Assembly (NCBI GenBank): GCA_937952925.1
Contig: CALFYA010000287.1
Location: forward strand, 1-23,301
Length of the DNA stretch: 23,301 bases
Direction: 5' to 3'
Origin: an uncultured Moraxellaceae bacterium
GTDB lineage: Bacteria; Pseudomonadota; Gammaproteobacteria; Pseudomonadales; Moraxellaceae
Of this stretch, positions 7,687-15,445 are shown piece after piece. The notes beneath the pieces were generated by a model. It was not told where the DNA came from. It did no database searches and was given only the letters and a program-made list of their open reading frames with translations. The position numbers and the translations under genes were made by a program. Each line of letters opens with the position of its first letter. Position 1 is the first letter of the stretch.

Positions 7687-7726
7687 GGCCGATTGATGAT
7701 GGGTATTGCCCAGTAAAGGAAACAAC

Positions 7727-8464
7727 ATGACCTATTGTGTGGCCATGCGGCTTGAAGAAGGGCTGCTATTTGTCAGTGATTCACGAACCAATGCAGGGAT
7801 TGATCATATTGCGACATTTCGCAAGCTACATCGTTTTGGTATCCCCGGTGAGCGCTTGCTGGTGATCCAAACCGCTGGCAACCTCGCCACGTCACAAGCG
7901 GTGGTGACGCAGCTGTTTCACCGTATCCAAGCAGATATGGGAAAGCATCTCAATAACGTGGCGACGTTATTTGAAGCAGCAAGCTTGATCGGCGAAACCA
8001 TGCGTGAGGTGATGCAGCGCACAGCCGCGTTGTCCAAAGTGGATGAGTATGATTTTTCCAGCTCGATTTTGCTGGGTGGGCAAATCAAGGGTCAGCCGAC
8101 CGAATTGTATAATATCTACCCGCAGGGCAACTTCATTGCAGCCACTGCCGACACGCCGTATTTTCAGATTGGCGAGAGTAAATATGGCAAACCGATTTTG
8201 GATCGGGCGCTTAATTATCATACCTCGCTTGACAAAGCGTTGCGCTGTGCACTGATTTCGTTTGATTCGACCATTCGTTCCAATTTGTCGGTAGGCTCGC
8301 CATTGGATCTGATGGTGTATCGCAGCAATAGTTTTGATTTCCCCGAAGGCCGCCGCTTGTATGAAAATGATCCATATTTTTCAATGATTCGGCAGCAATG
8401 GTCAGATGGACTGCGTACCACGTTGGCAGGGTTGCCACCGCCACCGGATGATTATTGGCGTTAA
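7727..8464 (+). CDS. Anbu, bacterial proteasome-like peptidase (COG3484)
   Basis: A 245-residue member of the Anbu family, ancestral relatives of 20S proteasome beta-subunits that assemble into open helical rings. The start is ATG 7727, preceded by AAAGGA at 6 bases; this gives the family N-terminus MTYCVAMRLEEGL, where removal of Met exposes the putative Thr nucleophile. Asp18 in VSDSRTNAG and Lys33 in FRKLHRF are the other conserved active-site positions. SSSILLGGQIKG and LGSPLDLMVYR-like segments are characteristic. It closes the ATP-grasp/alpha-E/transglutaminase cluster and is followed 6 bp later by an intrinsic terminator. No peptidase substrate is established for Anbu. A role in processing a ligase-made peptide is predicted from the cluster. 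Confidence 0.9.
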   Translation: MTYCVAMRLEEGLLFVSDSRTNAGIDHIATFRKLHRFGIPGERLLVIQTAGNLATSQAVVTQLFHRIQADMGKHLNNVATLFEAASLIGETMREVMQRTAALSKVDEYDFSSSILLGGQIKGQPTELYNIYPQGNFIAATADTPYFQIGESKYGKPILDRALNYHTSLDKALRCALISFDSTIRSNLSVGSPLDLMVYRSNSFDFPEGRRLYENDPYFSMIRQQWSDGLRTTLAGLPPPPDDYWR

Positions 8465-8470
8465 ATCTTG

Positions 8471-8494
8471 AAGCCCTGATGTCAGGGCTTTTTT
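8471..8494 (+). terminator. Intrinsic terminator after anbu
   Basis: AAGCCCTG-ATGT-CAGGGCTT is a perfect 8-bp stem followed by a run of Ts (8489-8494). It closes the plus-strand ATP-grasp/Anbu cluster. On the minus strand there is no U-tract after the stem, so it should not stop the facing gene. Confidence 0.85.
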
Positions 8495-8503
8495 GTGGCG
8501 CGA

Positions 8504-10003
8504 TCAAATCCGATCACGCTTCGCCAAATTACATGCACGACACAAAATTTGTAGGTTGTCTTCAGAGTTCGATCCGCCTTTAGAAAAAGGAATAATATGA
8601 TCATATTCAAGGTATTGGGTGCTTGAGCATTCCACACATTGTCCTTGACAACGCGCCCAGACCAGACTGCGGACTTGTTGAGGAATTCGACGATTATTGC
8701 TGGCCGAATGACGCAAATCGAGACGACGGTGAAATCGATTAATCGCATGATCGAGATGCGCTTCGAGTAAATCAGCATCTTGTGAGGTGAAAAATACACA
8801 TGAGTTTTTCTTGGTTTTAGCCGATAGATAAATACGTTGATGCTTGGATTCAAGACCAATAATACTATTAATCGGAATACTGGCAGGCTTTTCTGCGGAT
8901 TTAAAAACGACTCTTTCGCTGGTAATAAAGATTTCTCCCCACGAACGCTGATGCTCTTTGGCGATATTGGCAATATGTAGTCCGGTCAAATGTAGCCAAA
9001 TAATTTCAGTATTGTTGCTGACAAAACCGCGAGGTCGAATCGGTTGGACATGTCCTTGTTTAATTTGTTCAATGGTTTGAATACGAGAGAGTCTGTCTTG
9101 GATTTCGCGCAGCATGGCTGCATTGGGGCGTAAAAAATCACACAAGTTATCAATCAGCTGTCGGTCTGTATTGGTGACAGTTTGCTCTGATGCAATCCCT
9201 GCAAGCGTAAAACGTAAAAAATGATCGATATGTGGTTTGGATTGCTCTAATGCCTCTTGTAACTGTAGACCTTGTTGCTGGCAGAATTGAGCAAGCTGTG
9301 TCATTTCAGTGGTCGTGAGTTGGCCATCAGATAGGGCTTCAAGGAGCAACTCCTCAAATTGCTGCATACTCTTTTTCTTTTCACGCGCTTTGATGGGGGC
9401 ATTAAAAAAGGTTTTAATGGTCTGTAAAAAACCATGCTCAGCTAAGGGAGGAGGTGGCGGAATGTGTGGAATATTGATCTCTAAGTCTTCAGGCTCAGCG
9501 ATTTCGACACCAAAATGCTCAGCCAATGGTTTTAATCCACCATTGAAGCCTTGGGCAAATAGCCGAAACTTCCATTGCTGATGGTAGCGATAAAATTCAC
9601 CCAAAATTAATGCAGCTTCGGTACGATGCTGGCCGTCAATATGAGCAGAAGCGATGGAGTGGGCTTGGTTTTTGAGGGTGAGATTAAGTCGGTTGATTTT
9701 TGAGAAATTGAGTTGTTGATCAGCCATGGTGGCACAAATGGCGATTTTTTGAATATTGACATCCACATGCGCTAAGTTGATCGTAAATTGGATGAATTGT
9801 GCTTGTTCTGTCAAACACACGGTACGATTAAAATTTTGAGTTTGACCATAAAACACCATATCATCATCACCCCGAACTTTATGGTTCTGGTCGAGTAAAT
9901 ATGCGCTAAAATCTAAGAGATTGATGGGCTGGTGGTTTAAACTAATTTCAAGGGTCAGCGTATTTGAGGGTACAACAGTATTTGCACCAATAATCAGTTC
10001 CAT
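8504..10003 (-). CDS. TerD / TerB-like helical / PH-like / HNH nuclease fusion protein
   Basis: A 499-residue multidomain protein. Residues 1-172 form a TerD domain (MELIIGANTVV start; VRGDDDMVFYGQ; ALILGEFYRYHQQWKFRLFAQGF in two conserved blocks), but the classical Ca-binding DLDAS is LLDFS and the H.GDN block is absent. A proline-rich hinge (180-186) follows. Then comes a helical segment (about 212-315) reminiscent of TerB, a PH/GRAM-like beta domain (about 335-425, GEIFITSERVVFKS) and a C-terminal HNH nuclease (about 440-499) with CVEC (456-459), DH (468-469), DN (482-483) and CRAC (488-491). ATG 10003 is preferred because TerD homologs begin there and a purine-rich GAGGATAGAAG precedes it; a start at 10033 is possible. 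It probably senses stress or a nucleic-acid invader and cuts DNA; this is inference. Confidence 0.85.
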   Translation of the reverse strand: MELIIGANTVVPSNTLTLEISLNHQPINLLDFSAYLLDQNHKVRGDDDMVFYGQTQNFNRTVCLTEQAQFIQFTINLAHVDVNIQKIAICATMADQQLNFSKINRLNLTLKNQAHSIASAHIDGQHRTEAALILGEFYRYHQQWKFRLFAQGFNGGLKPLAEHFGVEIAEPEDLEINIPHIPPPPPLAEHGFLQTIKTFFNAPIKAREKKKSMQQFEELLLEALSDGQLTTTEMTQLAQFCQQQGLQLQEALEQSKPHIDHFLRFTLAGIASEQTVTNTDRQLIDNLCDFLRPNAAMLREIQDRLSRIQTIEQIKQGHVQPIRPRGFVSNNTEIIWLHLTGLHIANIAKEHQRSWGEIFITSERVVFKSAEKPASIPINSIIGLESKHQRIYLSAKTKKNSCVFFTSQDADLLEAHLDHAINRFHRRLDLRHSASNNRRIPQQVRSLVWARCQGQCVECSSTQYLEYDHIIPFSKGGSNSEDNLQILCRACNLAKRDRI

Positions 10004-10041
10004 GATGGCTTCTATCCTCATTCGTTGAGTCAATACGGTGT

Positions 10042-10071
10042 GTCATATTTAAGTTCAGGTTGGCCGAGCAA
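10042..10071 (-). promoter_or_regulatory. Possible promoter of the TerD-HNH gene
   Basis: On the minus strand TTGCTC (10066-10071) and TATGAC (10042-10047) are separated by 18 bp, giving a start site near 10035 and a short leader before ATG 10003. The -35 match is weak. Confidence 0.3.
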
Positions 10072-10099
10072 AAGATGCGCAGTTGTCAGATTGTGATAT

Positions 10100-10133
10100 G
10101 GATCAAAGATCCTAAAAACGCACCTGCTCAGGT
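10100..10133. repeat. Two palindromes upstream of the TerD-HNH gene
   Basis: GGATCAAAGATCC (10100-10112; 5-bp arms, 3-bp centre) and ACCTGCTCAGGT (10122-10133; 5-bp arms, 2-bp centre) lie 22 bp apart centre to centre, upstream of the candidate promoter. The near-helical spacing (about two turns) suits a regulator binding one DNA face, but no factor is known. Confidence 0.4.
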
Positions 10134-10170
10134 CTATACCTCATGAGTCTGATGGATTCTAGCGGAGATG

Positions 10171-10205
10171 GCCTTGGTGAGCAAAGTGTGATTTGCTCCC
10201 AAGGC
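10171..10205 (-). terminator. Strong hairpin after the TRAP operon, without a U-tract
   Basis: GCCTTGG (10171-10177) and CCAAGGC (10199-10205) pair, and inside them GAGCAAA (10179-10185) pairs with TTTGCTC (10192-10198). This makes a 14-bp stem with one bulged base and a 6-base loop. It lies 13 bp past the receptor stop. With no T-run on either strand it may be a factor-dependent terminator or an mRNA 3'-end stabiliser. Confidence 0.6.
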
Positions 10206-10218
10206 ATGGTTATGGTCT

Positions 10219-11316
10219 CTATTTAATCGCGCTTTTATACATAAAGTTTTCCACCGACGTTTCGGCCAAATTAAACCAGCCACCCTCCATGCGTCGAAAC
10301 GGTTTCCATGACGCGTACAGCTTGGCAAAGGCAGGATTGCTGGCGGCTTGTTCCTCATAAAACTCAAATGCGGTTTTTTGGGCAGCTTTCATCAAATCAT
10401 CGGGATAGCCCATCAGGCGGACTTTATGCTGATTGATCAAACGCACAAGCGCTTGCGGATTACGTGCATCATAATGCGCGAGCATCAAGGTTGCGGCTTC
10501 ATTGGCAGCGACTTCTAGCGCAATTTGATAGGCCTTGGGCAGCTTGGCAAAGGCGGCTGCATTGATAAAAAAGCTGAGCTGCGGGCCGGTTTCCCACCAA
10601 CCAGGGAAATAATAATATTTGGCGACCTTATAAAAGCCCATTTTTTCATCATCATAGGGGCCTACCCATTCGGCAGCATCAATCGCACCACGCTCAAGCG
10701 CAGGATAAATATCAGGCCCGCCAATGGTCTGAGGAATCGCGCCGAGCCGTGACATGATCTCCCCACCAATACCAGGGATGCGCATTTTCACGCCTTTAAA
10801 CTCAGCCAGACTATTGACCGGACGGCGAAACCAACCGCCCATTTGCGCACCGGTATTGCCCCCCATAAAGCTGATCACGCCATAGGGTTTTAAAAATTGC
10901 TGGATCAGCTCACGACCACCCGCAACCCGATACCATGCCATTTGTTGGCGAGCGGTGAGGCCAAAAGGCAAACAGGTCTCAAAAGCAAATGCTTTATTTT
11001 TGCCGACATAATAATAACTAGCACTATGGCCGCATTCGACCGTGCCTTCTTGCACTGCATCAAACACTTGCAGGGCAGGGACGAGTTCATTGCCCGCAAA
11101 AACACGAATCTGAAACTTGCCATCGGTCAACTGACTGACACGTTTGGCCAGCATTTCGCCTGCGCCATAAATGGTATCAAGGCTTTTGGGAAAGCTAGAG
11201 GCCATCGTCCACTGAACACGCCCTTGACCGATGGCAGGAGCAGCCTGAACTAAAGTCGGGGTTGCGGTTGCGGCACTGAGCAAAGCGAGGCGATTGAGCC
11301 AATCACGGCGGTTCAT
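10219..11316 (-). CDS. TRAP transporter substrate-binding protein, TakP-like (DctP family)
   Basis: A 365-residue periplasmic receptor for a tripartite ATP-independent transporter. The N-terminus MNRRDWLNRLALLSAATA has a twin-arginine pair and hydrophobic core ending near VQAAP (24-27), compatible with Tat or Sec export. The conserved substrate-carboxylate Arg is R179 in GVKMRIPG. Q158 (TGAQMGGW), E216 and W217 (AAEWVGPYDDEK) reproduce the residues and spacing that bind Na and substrate in TakP of Rhodobacter, which takes up 2-oxoacids such as pyruvate; YYYFPGWWETG is a further mark of that subgroup. Predicted cargo is therefore a 2-oxo or 2-hydroxy monocarboxylate. It is last in dctQ-dctM-dctP order, overlapping the dctM stop by 4 bp. 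Confidence 0.87.
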   Translation of the reverse strand: MNRRDWLNRLALLSAATATPTLVQAAPAIGQGRVQWTMASSFPKSLDTIYGAGEMLAKRVSQLTDGKFQIRVFAGNELVPALQVFDAVQEGTVECGHSASYYYVGKNKAFAFETCLPFGLTARQQMAWYRVAGGRELIQQFLKPYGVISFMGGNTGAQMGGWFRRPVNSLAEFKGVKMRIPGIGGEIMSRLGAIPQTIGGPDIYPALERGAIDAAEWVGPYDDEKMGFYKVAKYYYFPGWWETGPQLSFFINAAAFAKLPKAYQIALEVAANEAATLMLAHYDARNPQALVRLINQHKVRLMGYPDDLMKAAQKTAFEFYEEQAASNPAFAKLYASWKPFRRMEGGWFNLAETSVENFMYKSAIK

Positions 11317-12743
11317 GGGCGTACTCCAGAAAATTCATCAGCAATTTGCATCATCAATTTGATCGCTTCGGATTGGCTGGTGCCATCGAGCTGGGCAATC
11401 ACTTGAGCGTTGTTCATGTCATCAGGTGCTTGATCCGCACCAGCTTTGAGCACCATGTCTGGAAACACCATCAGCATGGCGACCATCACCAATTGAATGA
11501 CGATAAATGGCACCGCGCCTTGATACAGCTTTTGGATCGGTAGACTTGGTGGCGCGACGCTTTTGAGATAAAACAACGAAAAGCCAAACGGTGGCGTGAG
11601 AAATGAGGTTTGCAAGTTCATGGCGACCATCACCCCAAACCACACATGCGACAAGCCAAATTGATGGAGCAACGGTGCAAGCAGTGGCACAACAATAAAG
11701 ACAATTTCAAAAAAGTCTAAAAAGCAGCCTAAAATAAACAGCAAGGTGTTGACGGCAATCAAGAAACCCACTGTCCCACCGGGTAGATTGCCAAACAAAT
11801 GCTCCACCCACAAATCACCGCCCAATGCCCGAAACACCAAGCCAAACAAGCTAGAGCCAAGCAAAATAAACATGACAAAGCAGGTCAGGCGTGCGGTTTG
11901 GGTCAAGGCTTGATTGAGCAGGTTGAGACTCAATGCACGGCGGATCAGGGCAATCACCAAAGCGCCAGCTGCACCCATTGCACCGGCTTCGGTGGGGGTG
12001 GCAAGCCCAATAAAAATGGTACCGAGCACCAAGAAAATCAGCACCAATGGTGGCAGCAAACCAAGCAGCAGCGTGCGCCATACAATCGGCGGTGGATTAT
12101 CCATCCGTGGCAGGGCTTGTGGTTTGAGGAGGGCATACACCGCAATAAATGTAGCAAACAGCCCCACCAAAATCGCACTGGGCAGCATGGCACCGATATA
12201 CATATCACCCACCGGCACACTCAAGGTATCGGCCAGTACAATCAACACCAACGATGGCGGAATGATTTGCGCGAGCGTGCCCGATGCCATGATCACGCCA
12301 CTCGAAATGGCAGGGGAGTAGCCTTGACGCAGCATCACCGGTAGCGAAATCAGCCCCATCGCCATCACACTTGCGGCGACTACACCCGTCGTGGCGGCCA
12401 ACAATGCCCCAACAATAATCACCGCAAAGGCTAAACCACCGCGTACACGAGCAAATAAACGCCCAATCGACTCAAGCAGCTCCTCCGCCATGCCAGAGCG
12501 CTCTAAAATCAAGCCCATCAAGGTAAAAAACGGAATCGCAAGCAAAGTATCATTGCGCATAATGCCAAACAGACGTTCGGGCACGGCATGCACCAAAGTG
12601 AATGGAATCACATCCATCCATATCCCAATACAGCCAAATATCAGCCCCACTGCACCGAGCACAAACGCGACGGGATAGCCGGTCAGCAGCAGTAAAAATA
12701 GGCTCAAAAACATAAACGGAGCGAGAAAACCTGCATCAGTCAT
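11313..12743 (-). CDS. TRAP transporter large permease subunit (DctM family)
   Basis: A 476-residue inner-membrane protein with about 12 hydrophobic segments. It is the Na-coupled transport channel of the TRAP system. Family features are the N-terminal LLLLTGYPVAFVLG, the NDTLLAIPFFTLMGLILERSG region, the GVVAASVMAMGLISLP loop and the C-terminal NLQTSFLTPPFGFSLFYLK block. Typical DctM proteins have about 430 residues. This one has roughly 40 extra, mostly a soluble tail after the last membrane segment (QADD-type linker and a helical end), as in some TakM/FcbT3-like proteins. It overlaps the small subunit gene by ATGA upstream and the receptor gene by ATGA downstream, implying coupled translation in a fixed ratio. 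Confidence 0.9.
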   Translation of the reverse strand: MTDAGFLAPFMFLSLFLLLLTGYPVAFVLGAVGLIFGCIGIWMDVIPFTLVHAVPERLFGIMRNDTLLAIPFFTLMGLILERSGMAEELLESIGRLFARVRGGLAFAVIIVGALLAATTGVVAASVMAMGLISLPVMLRQGYSPAISSGVIMASGTLAQIIPPSLVLIVLADTLSVPVGDMYIGAMLPSAILVGLFATFIAVYALLKPQALPRMDNPPPIVWRTLLLGLLPPLVLIFLVLGTIFIGLATPTEAGAMGAAGALVIALIRRALSLNLLNQALTQTARLTCFVMFILLGSSLFGLVFRALGGDLWVEHLFGNLPGGTVGFLIAVNTLLFILGCFLDFFEIVFIVVPLLAPLLHQFGLSHVWFGVMVAMNLQTSFLTPPFGFSLFYLKSVAPPSLPIQKLYQGAVPFIVIQLVMVAMLMVFPDMVLKAGADQAPDDMNNAQVIAQLDGTSQSEAIKLMMQIADEFSGVRP

Positions 12744-13258
12744 GAGGGTTGCTCCTGTTTACTGAGGGCAATCTGACCTTTGCGTACCAGATCAACCAAC
12801 ATTTGTAAAAGTAATAAAGCAAAACCAGTCGGGACAAGCGCCCACACCGGCCAACGAATCAAACCGCCCGCATCGGCAGACATCTCACCGCTTTGCCACA
12901 TCGACCACGTTTGTTTGGCACCCAAGATCAACAACAGCAACACCACCGGCAACAAAAATAGCAGATGCCCCGCCACATCAATCCATGCTCGCGTCCGCGC
13001 CGACCAATGTTTGGCGAGTACATCGACCCGCACATGCTCATCACGTTGTAGCGTCCACGCGGCTGCCCACAAAAACACCAAGGCAAATAAATACCATTGC
13101 AATTCAATCAGCGCATTTGAGCCGATATTGAATTTGCGCCCCACGGCAGTACAAACCGCCAACAGTGTAATCACCAAAATTGTCAGCGCACTGATCCAAC
13201 CGGCTGCTTGGCTCAAGCGATCAATGCTGCGTGCAATCAGCGAGAAGACGTGCTTCAT
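12740..13258 (-). CDS. TRAP transporter small permease subunit (DctQ family)
   Basis: A 172-residue membrane protein with four predicted transmembrane helices, the small partner of the DctM channel. Start ATG 13258 is chosen because AAGGGA precedes it at 7 bases and MKHVFSLIARSIDRLSQAAGWISA is a normal DctQ N-terminus; the in-frame extension to 13375 has no membrane or family character. Core motifs include GRKFNIGSNALIELQWYL (after helix 2) and the charged RDEHVRVDVLAKHWS loop typical of the family. It is the first gene of the TRAP operon, divergent from the GNAT-like gene across about 250 bp. The nature of the cargo comes from the receptor gene. Confidence 0.88.
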   Translation of the reverse strand: MKHVFSLIARSIDRLSQAAGWISALTILVITLLAVCTAVGRKFNIGSNALIELQWYLFALVFLWAAAWTLQRDEHVRVDVLAKHWSARTRAWIDVAGHLLFLLPVVLLLLILGAKQTWSMWQSGEMSADAGGLIRWPVWALVPTGFALLLLQMLVDLVRKGQIALSKQEQPS

Positions 13259-13425
13259 GCCAATTCCCTTGTGTGCAAATTTGTGGCGAACAGTAGCATG
13301 ATTCAGGCCAGTACAACATGCGCGGAGCTGATGAAGATCGGCGAGCATCGACCAAGTACCCAATAGATGTGGCATCGATCACAAATTTTTGAATAAAAAA
13401 TAGGCAAAATGATAGATGGCTCACG

Positions 13426-13437
13426 GAATAAATATTC
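13426..13437. promoter_or_regulatory. AT-rich palindrome in the TRAP/GNAT divergent region
   Basis: GAATAAATATTC has 5-bp arms around an AA centre, in the 251-bp region between the divergent TRAP and GNAT-like genes. It could be a regulator site. No clear sigma-70 promoter is visible for either gene. Confidence 0.25.
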
Positions 13438-13473
13438 ATTTTTGGTTAGATTGACCTGTGCAAACAATAACCA

Positions 13474-13492
13474 GACTGTCGCTGAGACAGTC
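13474..13492 (+). repeat. Leader hairpin before the GNAT-like gene
   Basis: GACTGTC-GCTGA-GACAGTC is a perfect 7-bp stem with a 5-base loop, ending 17 bp before ATG 13510. The ribosome-binding site (TGAGG) lies just downstream of the stem and stays free. A stability or regulatory role for the mRNA leader is possible. Confidence 0.45.
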
Positions 13493-13509
13493 AAACCCGT
13501 GAGGTCATC

Positions 13510-14370
13510 ATGACACAGCAAAAACGTGCGATTGCTCCCATGTCGATGCGTTATAAAGCGCGTGAAAAAGTCACTCTTGAAGAATGCAAAGGCATGTACG
13601 AGCTGTTTAGCCAGTACTATCACAACACCCCGTTTGACACCTTTTTGAGCGATTTAGCCAAGAAAAAAGGCGTGTTTATTGCCAAACGGCACACTGATCA
13701 GAAGGTGGTCGGTTTTTCAACCGCAACCACTTTTGATGTGGAGGTCGATGGTCGTCCGGTACGCTTGCTGTTTAGTGGTGACACCGTGATGCACAAAGAT
13801 TATTGGGGGCATCCGGCCTTTCGCAAAGCCTTCTTTATGTGGTTGGTACGCGAGCGCCTGAAAAACCCCTTGATTGAAATGCATTGGTTCTTGATCTCGA
13901 TGGGGTATCGCACCTACCTGATTTTGGCCAATAATTTTTATGATTATTATCCCAATATTGATGGCGATGATCCTCATCTGAAAAACGTGGCGATGGCAGC
14001 GAGTGATTATCTATTCCCCAACGCGCTCAACCGTGACACCATGCTGCTCGAATTTGGTGATGAAGCCTGCAAACTGCAAGAGTTTGTCACCCCGATTTCA
14101 GCCAGCGAGCGCCAAGTGCCCAAGATTGCATTTTTTGAATCGCGCAATCCCAATTGGATGCATGGTAGCGAAATGCCGTGTGTGGGATCGCTCGATCACA
14201 AGTCGATCTTGAAAGTGTTTGGCGATGCCCGCAAAACCTTGCTCAACAAAGGCAAGCGCCGGCTCAATCAGCAGGCCAGCTCCAATCCCAATGCAACCGG
14301 CACACCAATCCTAGAGCCATCAGCACTCAAGCAAGTTGGTAAACGTTTGAAAAAGACCCTTGTCGCTTAA
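13510..14370 (+). CDS. GNAT-like acyltransferase-fold protein of unknown function
   Basis: A 286-residue soluble protein. The segment GVFIAKRHTDQKVVGFSTAT, followed by VRLLFSGDTVMHKDYWGH (about 75-100), resembles the beta-strand pattern and acetyl-CoA region of GNAT N-acyltransferases, with a helix rich in aromatic and basic residues after it (RKAFFMWLVRERLK). The rest (MHWFLISMGYRTYLILANNF, and a basic Ala/Lys/Arg C-terminus) is not recognised. There is no signal peptide or membrane segment. The start has a good TGAGG ribosome-binding site. It stands alone, divergent from the TRAP operon and convergent with alr, sharing a 4-bp stop overlap. I do not know its substrate; the fold assignment is tentative. 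Confidence 0.6.
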   Translation: MTQQKRAIAPMSMRYKAREKVTLEECKGMYELFSQYYHNTPFDTFLSDLAKKKGVFIAKRHTDQKVVGFSTATTFDVEVDGRPVRLLFSGDTVMHKDYWGHPAFRKAFFMWLVRERLKNPLIEMHWFLISMGYRTYLILANNFYDYYPNIDGDDPHLKNVAMAASDYLFPNALNRDTMLLEFGDEACKLQEFVTPISASERQVPKIAFFESRNPNWMHGSEMPCVGSLDHKSILKVFGDARKTLLNKGKRRLNQQASSNPNATGTPILEPSALKQVGKRLKKTLVA

Positions 14371-15434
14371 TCGGCCAAGACCCGTGCCGGACGCTGCGTC
14401 ATCCGGCACAGCAGCTCGTAGCCCAACGTATTGGCGCTTGCCGCAATTTGATCCACCGAAGGCTGATCGCCCCATAATGTCACGCGCTGATGCAAGACCG
14501 CAGGCATGGGGAGGTCGGTCAAATCGACCATCAGCATATCCATACTGACTCGACCGACGACAGGTACTAGCTGCCCTGCAATGTCAATCATGGCGCGTTC
14601 ATCCACCACACGCGGGTAGCCATCACCATAACCCATCGCCACCACCCCAATCGTACTAGGGCGGCTGGTGACCCAACGTGAGCCGTAACCCACCGCTTCC
14701 CCCACCGGCAAATGATGAATCGCCATCAGGCTTGATTCCACCTGCATGACAGCGTGTAGACCGAGCGAGCGTGCACTGCGATCAGCAAACGGTGAACTGC
14801 CGTACAGCATAATGCCCGGCCTGACCCAAGCGCCATGTCGTTGCGGCCATTGTAATAGCGCTGCCGAATTGCATACGGAGTAATCAATCGGATCAAGTTG
14901 GGCTTTGACCTGCTCAAAGACTGCGATTTGCTGGGCATTGAGCGGATGATCGGGTTCATCGGCATTGGCAAAGTGCATGGTTAGCACCAACTGATAACCG
15001 GCTTGACGTAGTTGTGTGGCAGCATGCAGTAATTGATCGGGAGTGAGACCCAAGCGATTCATCCCTGCATTGAGCTTAAGCCACACGGTTGCACCCATAA
15101 TCGGCGATTCCAGCGCCCATTGGACTTGCTCGGCATGGTGAATCACACATTGCACCCCAAGGGCTGCGCTTGCTTGCCATTCGGCCAAGCTAAATGCACC
15201 TTCCATCACCATGATCGGGTGGGCAGTCAGTGCGCGAACCTGCCGCGCTTCTTGCATAAATGCCACGCCAAAGGCATCGGTGTCTTGGAGGGCTGCAACC
15301 GCAAACGCCAAGCCATGCCCATAGGCATCGGCTTTGACCATCGAGAGGACACGGCTATGGGGGGCAGTGCGACGAACAACCGCAAGATTGTGGGCGAGTG
15401 CTGCCCGAGAGAGTGTGATGCGGGCTTCCCGCAT
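14367..15434 (-). CDS. alr: Alanine racemase
   Basis: A 355-residue fold-type III PLP enzyme that interconverts L- and D-alanine for peptidoglycan synthesis. The PLP lysine is in SMVKADAYGHGL (about residue 34). The second catalytic base, Tyr, is in the VGYGSRWV segment, supported by AMGYGDGYPR. The C-terminal GRVSMDMLMVDLTD is the dimer active-site motif. Length is normal. AAGGA precedes ATG 15434 and overlaps the dnaB stop region (11-bp gap), so it is the distal gene of a dnaB-alr operon. Its TAA overlaps the stop of the convergent GNAT-like gene by 4 bp, with no terminator visible between them. Confidence 0.95.
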   Translation of the reverse strand: MREARITLSRAALAHNLAVVRRTAPHSRVLSMVKADAYGHGLAFAVAALQDTDAFGVAFMQEARQVRALTAHPIMVMEGAFSLAEWQASAALGVQCVIHHAEQVQWALESPIMGATVWLKLNAGMNRLGLTPDQLLHAATQLRQAGYQLVLTMHFANADEPDHPLNAQQIAVFEQVKAQLDPIDYSVCNSAALLQWPQRHGAWVRPGIMLYGSSPFADRSARSLGLHAVMQVESSLMAIHHLPVGEAVGYGSRWVTSRPSTIGVVAMGYGDGYPRVVDERAMIDIAGQLVPVVGRVSMDMLMVDLTDLPMPAVLHQRVTLWGDQPSVDQIAASANTLGYELLCRMTQRPARVLAD

Positions 15435-15445
15435 AAAACAAATCC

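Noticed and set aside
11799..12344. 181-codon plus-strand open frame opposite the DctM gene
   Set aside because: Gln/His/Thr-rich translation is the mirror of a membrane-protein gene; the opposite strand encodes a full DctM.
12780..13301. 173-codon plus-strand open frame opposite the DctQ gene
   Set aside because: Low-complexity shadow of the small permease gene with no ribosome-binding site or family match.
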